From Halocafeteria seosinensis (lineage: Eukaryota; Sar; Bigyra; Bicosoecida): a DNA stretch of 12,972 nucleotides. Below the pieces are notes generated by a model. It made no database searches, was not told where the DNA came from, and saw only the letters and a list, made by a program, of their open reading frames with translations. This document shows positions 1 through 7,000 of this stretch, piece after piece. Numbering within the stretch: the first letter of the stretch is position 1; every line of letters starts with the position of its first letter. The position numbers and the translations under genes are program-made. The stretch covers positions 64,001-76,972 of the forward strand of contig LVLI01000326.1 of assembly GCA_001687465.1 (NCBI GenBank). The letters are read 5' to 3'.

Positions 1-1068
1 TCAGACAGGACGCCTGGCGACAGGAAGTGTTGAACACCCTGCAGAACAAAGATTCTTTGAGACTCAGAACATAACGAAGCCTTACATGCACTCACAAATG
101 GTACAAAACAATGTATCCGCATGGACGCGCGTAAATATAGATACTGGCTTTTTGGACGACGTTAACGGCGCTCTGACAGAAGTTGGCATTGAGGTTTACA
201 AGACCGCAACCTTGGTGACACCCAGTTTTGCCACCGTCTGGTATGTGCCAATAACTTTGTGGGGAGAATGGATAGGCATATCTCATTTGAGTTTATCGTG
301 GGGAGGAAGTGTAACTCTACTTCGAGACGAGGGCAGTAGTGAGCTAGCCCTGAGAACTTTGACCATGGTGGGGAACTCGAAGATTGCCGCTGAAAGCGGC
401 GGAGATTTTGGCTTTTCTCTGAAGACACTAACCATGCTGGATGAAACCGGCATTTCTGTTTCGACGGTAGGACTCTTCAACTTTACTCTCCAGTCAAAGC
501 TCCCGCTTCGGGACCAAACGAGAATATCTGTCAAGTCCAGGCAAACTATAAAGTTTACGGTCGATGCTATAGAAATGCAGAACAGCTCCGAATTGGGGAT
601 ATCTTCTGAAGAAGATATTGGTTTTGATTTGAATCACTTGGTGTTAAAAGACATGTCCTCGTTGAGCGTGGGCTCCAGTCCTACGCTGAGTTTCGGAACT
701 TTAACCATGGAGGATAGATCCACTTTCAAAGTCAAAAAGTCTACCCAGATAAAGACGAAAAAGCTATTTCTTGATTCAGAAGCTCTCATCAGTGGCTTTG
801 GAACCGGCTTTGCGGCGTGTCAAGGACCAGGTTCGCCGGTGGGATTAAACGAACTTGGAGGTTTTCATGGAGGTTTGGGTACTACTAAAAGCATAGAGTC
901 AGTCACGAAAATATTAGCCAACGATGATGTTTACCGTCCAAAATTAGCGGGAAGTGGTGGTTGCCACGATGACACCGGTGGGTCCGGCGGAGCGTACCTC
1001 AACATACACGTGCAAGACGCTACACTTTTGGGAACTATTGACGCCAGCGGCGAGGATTCCACTAAGGG
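1..1068 (+). CDS. Gene A exon 1 (5'-partial): module 1
   Basis: Frame is open from base 2 to the donor at 1069, so the first ATG (86) is internal and not the start. The window opens just after the GDGTG-W/DNQ part of the module. Then come a Trp-containing linker, LDDV (about 152), GIEV, LVTP, GEWIG and SWGG (296-307), and about seven beta-solenoid rungs of about 23 residues (350-789) with LTM, LKD and LSV patterns. The Gly/Cys-rich end follows: ACQGPG, GGFHGG (where other modules have GGSHGG), LANDDVYRP, GSGGC and GTIDASGE. The exon ends after two bases of a Gly codon (phase 2), completed by the A at 1130. Homologous blocks in exons 2-5 and in gene B exon A make the assignment firm; the biochemical role is not visible. 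Confidence 0.85.
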
Positions 1069-4000
1069 GTACGTATTTTAGTTGTAGGTTTTGAAAGTCC
1101 ATTATCACCCAGGTTTGCGTCCCTCGCAGAGGCGGCGGTGCCGGAGGAGGCATTCTGCTTGTCACAAAAAGCTTATGGGCTGCCACAGTGCAATTGCAGG
1201 TGAAGGGTGGAAACTCAGATAAGACGGATGGAGCAGGGGGCGGAGGGCGTTTAGCCCTTTATTGTGATCATTTGCTCAGTTTGCGCCATAAACCACAAGA
1301 CACAGGGGCAAGCGTCAATTTTGACACTCACGGTGGTCGAGAAAGGAATGGTGCTCGCTCAGGTCCTGGCACCTTCTACAGGAATTGTGGCAACCATAAT
1401 ATTAGTCAGCTATTCTCTGAAAATGGAGACAGCCCAAATGCCGCAGACGCTGTTATAACGAACAATGGGACGGGTTTGCTTCACTTTGACAGGGTGGAAC
1501 TAACCCGACATGCTAGGCTCTCGTGGGTCCCAGCAGCTTCTCTTCCGTCCGAAATGACATCAGGAGATCCTAGTCGTGGTTTCTCGATATACTACTTAGG
1601 AGGGGATGGAACCGGGGTATGGAGTCTGCAGAACGACCAGATTGGTTTCTTGACGACGTCGAACATGACACACCCAGACGTCGGTGCTTACTTCCAGACT
1701 CAAAACGCAACACGCGACTTTTCTCATACACACGTGTTCCCGACTATCGAGCAAGCTTGGAATCGGCTCGATGTTTGGATAAATTCCCTGGATGACGTAA
1801 ATTTTGCTCTTCAGCAAGTGGGTATAGATGTGCACGAAGCGGCGTACTTGGTAACACCACCACACGTCACCATCGGAACTACAGTGAATATCATGGGAGA
1901 ATGGTTTGGGCCGACAGCTGTGCTTATGGAGTATGGTGGTCACGTTGATATCTTGAAGCGGTCTATTAATAGAAAATCGGTAGCCCCATTGGGAAGTAGG
2001 ACCTCGTTGGACTCGCTCACTATGCTGGGTGACTCTGTGTTCGAAGTTGACACTGAAGACGCTTACTTGTTTGATGTTCAGACCCTGATTCTCATGGAGG
2101 AGTCGACACTTAACGTAGATGCAACAAAGCAACTCGACTTTACTCTCTTCAATCCCTTAGAAGTTCGACAGAATGTGGACTTGCAACTTACGTCCAACGA
2201 TGCCAATCTGGCTGTAGACTTTATCAGCTTAGAAGGAACTTCCAGCGTAAGCATTGGCGGATCCAGCTTGACGTTAGACTTCATCCACTTGAAGGACCAG
2301 TCCCACGTCCGAATCAAACGAGGCACAAACCTTAAATTGCGGGAGGGGTTTCTTGTATACAATTCCTCGTCCGTTGACATTGAAGGAGATGTACACATTG
2401 ATGCACAATCGTTCTTCTTGGACTCCAACGCTAGTATAGAGGGAAACGCGATGGGATATGGCCCTTGCTCAGGAGCTGGATCGAAGTCCTCTTGTGATGC
2501 CTCATCCCAAAACAGCAGAAACAGGCTGGGAGGTGCTCACGGAGGGATTGGAAGTTTTGAATCTGTGCAGGACCTTCCAGTGCAAGATGTCCTAGCTAAT
2601 GACAATTTATACTACCCTAGGAAACAAGGCAGCGGTAGTTGCCCGGATCCATGTGAAAAGGATGGCGGAGCGAATGGAGGCGGTTACTTGCACCTGCTAG
2701 TGCGCGCAGACAGTACCATATTGGGTAGCATTTCGGTCGACGGGGAACATTCAAACACGTAAGTGTCATTCTAGTATGTCTCAGATAAGCCTGTATCATT
2801 ATTGGTTTGCTCATCCAGAGCCGGTGGTGGAGCTGGAGGAGGCCTGCTAATCGAAACAGCAGTTCTGAAACGCAGCAGCGGTTGTCTTACGGCTAGAGGA
2901 GGCGAGGGATCCGAAGCTGGGGGAAGTGGTGGTCGAATTGCTGTCCATTGTGAAGAACCGATATCAACGCAAAAAGAGGAAGACTATCTAGATGTTTTAG
3001 ACGAACTCCATTTTGATGTGGCAGGAGGTGTTTCCAAACAACATAAGTTACGCTCTGGAGCTGGGACAGTCTATCGGGATTGTGGTCGGGATGCACCTAA
3101 GGAGCTGCTCTCTAACAACAATCAAGAGAATAGTGTCGCCGAAGCGGTAATTCTCAACTCCTCGGAGAGTCTGTATTTTGATCGAGTAAAGCTTTCCGGA
3201 GGGAGCGCGTTGCTGTGGATTCCCCACGGACAAACCCAGACACATCAAATGGCGGTATTGAAGCTGGAAGGGGACTCTACTGGCATGTGGAGGATCCGGG
3301 ATAACCAAGTTGGAAACTTAGCACGAGAGACTTGACAGGGATGATGTCTCCGTACATGAAGTTGGAACGGCGGAATGCAAGTCGCAGGTACTTTGAGAAC
3401 ACATTTGTTACAGAAAGGGAAGGTAATTCGTGGAAAGCACTTCAGGAGCAAGTGTATCATGTTGATGATACTCATTTTGGTTTGACCAAGGCAGGAGTTG
3501 ACGTTGGTGGTGACTGCAAACTGATCACTCCATCGCATCTAACGGTCGCGAGCGTCCCGCTTCACTTGGATGGGAAGCTAGCAGGTGTGGAGCATTTGGG
3601 GCTGAGCTGGGGAGGACTGGTTAGCATTAACCGGAAATCTGATGTGGAATTTCGGTTCAAGTCTATTGCCATGCTTGGTGATGGGAACATACAAATGCGA
3701 AGTGACGCGTCGGTGTCTCTTACATGCGACCGTTTGACGGTTATCGAATCATCTCACCTTGATATCGCCGCCAAGAGTACCCTCTTGCTCAACACTCCGT
3801 ACCTACTCGATGTTGGTGATAGAGCTACACTAAAACTGCGGTCTCCGGAAGGAACCAAAATTCATGGAATGCTGCTCAAGATTGCCAATGATGCCCGAAT
3901 GGACGCCGGGAACAATCCGCAGTTGCATTCTCTGAACTCCTTCCAATTGACCGACTCCGCATACTTCGTATTTTATGGTACTCTATCCGCTAGCACCGGC

Positions 4001-7000
4001 CATTTTGGAATAGGTTCAAACGCATACATTGACGGTCACGGAAAGGGTTCCTCCCCTTGCGTAGGGCCTGGGACTCCCTCTCAATCGGGGCGTGGGGGTT
4101 CGCATGGTGGTCTTGGAGTAGCGGGCTCAGTCGACAAGGAGGAAGTTCGCTTGCTTGCTAACGATGAAGTGCTCGCACCAAGGCTCCCTGGGAGTGGAAG
4201 CTGTGGTCCAGAAGGGTCAGGACAACGGGGAGGAGGATCGGTTCAAATCGATGTACTGTCAGAGAGTACTCTAAACGGGAGAATTGATGTCAGTGGCGCC
4301 GGCGATGAAAATGGGTAAGTGTTCGATAATGTATAAGAATACCAAGTTGCTCAACCGACGTTGTCTGGTGCTCGTGTGCAGAGTTGGTGGAGGTGCTGGC
4401 GGTAGCATTCTTATCTCCAGCGAAATACTGAAACCAAGTACCGGCAGTTTGCAAGCAAACGGCGGACGTACTACAAATTCTGGCGCGCATGGAGGTGGTG
4501 GCGGCCGAATAGCAATCTTCTGCAATAGTTTACTTGGTACTACGGAAAGAGAAGTTGCCGCGTCGCTAGAAATGAGGGCTGCTGGAGGCCAAACTTCCCA
4601 AAGCAGGTCGGGCCCGGGAACAGTCGTCTATAGATACGGTCAAAACTCTTCCAGGGTTCTGTATATCGACAATCTCGGAGAAGAGACTAGGCTAAGAGAA
4701 GCGATAATAGTCGATGATGCGAGCACTCTTCACTTCCATCGAATCGTTCTTGTTAACGGCTCTGGTCTTCGCTGGGCCACTGGTGGTCCTTCTGTATCTA
4801 GAACGTTTGAGATGAATTGCCTAGAAGGAGATGGAACGGGACGATTGGAGATAGGGGAGAAGCAGACGTTTGTGCTTGATACTCCCAATAGTCTCCATTG
4901 TACAGAAAGTGCCCCTTTTATGCCTCTTCTGCAACCTTCTCATGGCTTTCCTTACGCTCGTGTTTGGCGAAATGGGGATAGAGAATGGATCCGCAACACA
5001 GTTACGGCGTATAAAGTTGTGGATGTAGAGCTTAATGTTACAATCAATGTTCATGAAGAGGGTGAACTCCACACGCCGAATCGTGTCGCTGTTCACGACC
5101 ATAGCATCACGATACGCGGCAACTGGTCGGGTGTGAAGGATCTATATCTCGCGGAGGCCTCAGATATAACACTTTCTCAGTCATCCCATGACGGTACCTT
5201 TGAACTGGATTCCCTTACTATGGCAGGAGAATCGACACTTACCATTGCACGACATGAACAACCGTTGAGGGTTTCAGCGAATAACATCACGCTAATGGAT
5301 CGCTCGCGTCTAAGCATCAACGTGCAAGACTCCTATCTGGAGTTTGACTCTAGAAACCTTTTCGCATGGGATGATGTACAATTGGAACTATTTTCGTCCC
5401 AGGACTCTAAGGTTTCGATTGATCATTTATCGCTGAACACGCACAGTGAATTAAGGATGACTTCTGAGGCTAGTCTCCATTATGGTGGTCAGTGTATTGA
5501 TTTGAGCGAGCGTGCTTACCTTAGTATTCAATGCGGTGTTTCATTTGTAGGTAACGTGACAGACATGCTTCTCGATGGTCGAAGCGAGTTGCACCTCGGC
5601 AGCGACAACAGTTACCTACGTAGCAGCGAATGGGCAATGACCAACTATTCATCGGTGAACTTTTCCAAAGACTTGCGTGTGATGGCGGATTACTTTTTCC
5701 TTGGCTACCTGTCACACATTAACGGGAGCGCTCGTGGATATGGCGAATGTAAGGGACCGGGAGCGGCTACAGAACCAACCGTCGGCGGTTCTCATGGGGG
5801 AAGTGGGCATTTCGTGCTTTCGGAAGAACTTGCCTACGATAGCACATTCTTACCCCGGGAGCCAGGCAGTGCTGGGTGTAGCTCCTCCGGTAGCGTAGGA
5901 GCCGTGAGTGGCGGATCAGTTTTTACATTGAATGTCAGCGGAACCACTACCCTTCTGGGGACGATTGAACTTAATGGGGGCAATGCGCCCGTACCCATCT
6001 CCAAAAGTACTCTGTAAGTCACCTGATATGTGCCATGTATTTGATATTGCTTATTGTTGAATATGGTTGTTGCTACAGGGCTGGCGGCGGAGCTGGGGGC
6101 AGCTTGTTGCTGTCTACGAGCGTACTTAATCACAGCACTGGCATCATTACTGCTAGTGGTGGCAACGGTGTCGAGTCACCAAATGACAATGCAGTGTTCT
6201 CCAAAGGCGGTGGAGGTGGACGGATCGCAATCTACGCCGGGACCTCCATTCAAGAAGGCAGTAGTATTCTGAATTATCTACTTGTCAAAACTGTGGGAGG
6301 AGCGGCAGGGGGTTACTCTTCAACTTCAGGATGTGACCGTCAAAGATCAGCACCAGGGAGTATTCTTTTTGAAGCGGTAGTGCCGACGATCAAGGGACTT
6401 ATCGTCGACAACGGGCACACTGAAGATGGCTGTTGGTCGTTTGGGATTCTGAAAGACGCTGAGCTCTCGATAAGCTTCGATGAAGTGCACCTTGGTCCGT
6501 TTGTAGCCATGATGTGGAGTCCAGAGAACTCGAGAGAAAAAGCAAGAGAGATGTGGGTAGGCCGCGTAGTAGGAAACGGGCCTGGGAAGTGGAAAATAAT
6601 AGATAATCAGATAGCACTTTTGGGATTGGCCAACCGGGAGACACATGGCATACCTGCTTCCGACAATAGTATGTTTTCTCAGCCCTATACGTCGTCCCAT
6701 TTGGTGCCCACCGCTGAACGTGAGTGGACTCAGTTGATATCTTCACTGTGTTCGATCGACGATGTTCAGCTTTCTTTAACACAAGTCTCACTAGATGTCA
6801 AAGACAGTGGGAAGTTGGTGACTCCTAAGAGAGTTGTGATTTCTTCCGTCAGCCTCAACATACAAGGATTCTGGGCTGGCGTTGACAAACTTACACTTAG
6901 CTGGGGTGCCAGCATAACGAAGAAACGACACCTACACGTAGAAAATGATTTTAGTCCTAGCTCTTTAACTATGATGGGAAATTCATCACTTAGAGTATCA

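Noticed and set aside
86-1081. ATG at 86 as the start of a separate gene
   Set aside because: The same frame is open to the window edge and encodes module sequence before the ATG, so the ATG is internal.
1596-2132. - strand ORF of 178 codons opposite gene A exon 2
   Set aside because: Antisense shadow of a well supported exon with no recognisable motifs or gene structure.
3330-3346. TGA as selenocysteine in exon 3
   Set aside because: The upstream frame meets several TGA codons in quick succession and loses all homology, while homology resumes in the other frame.
3309-3387. Possible intron explaining the frame break in exon 3
   Set aside because: GT at 3309 with AG at 3387 removes 79 bases and gives the wrong frame. 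GT at 3287 to AG at 3387 (101 bases) gives the right frame but uses a poor GTGGAG donor and deletes the conserved W-x-I-x-D-N-Q block.
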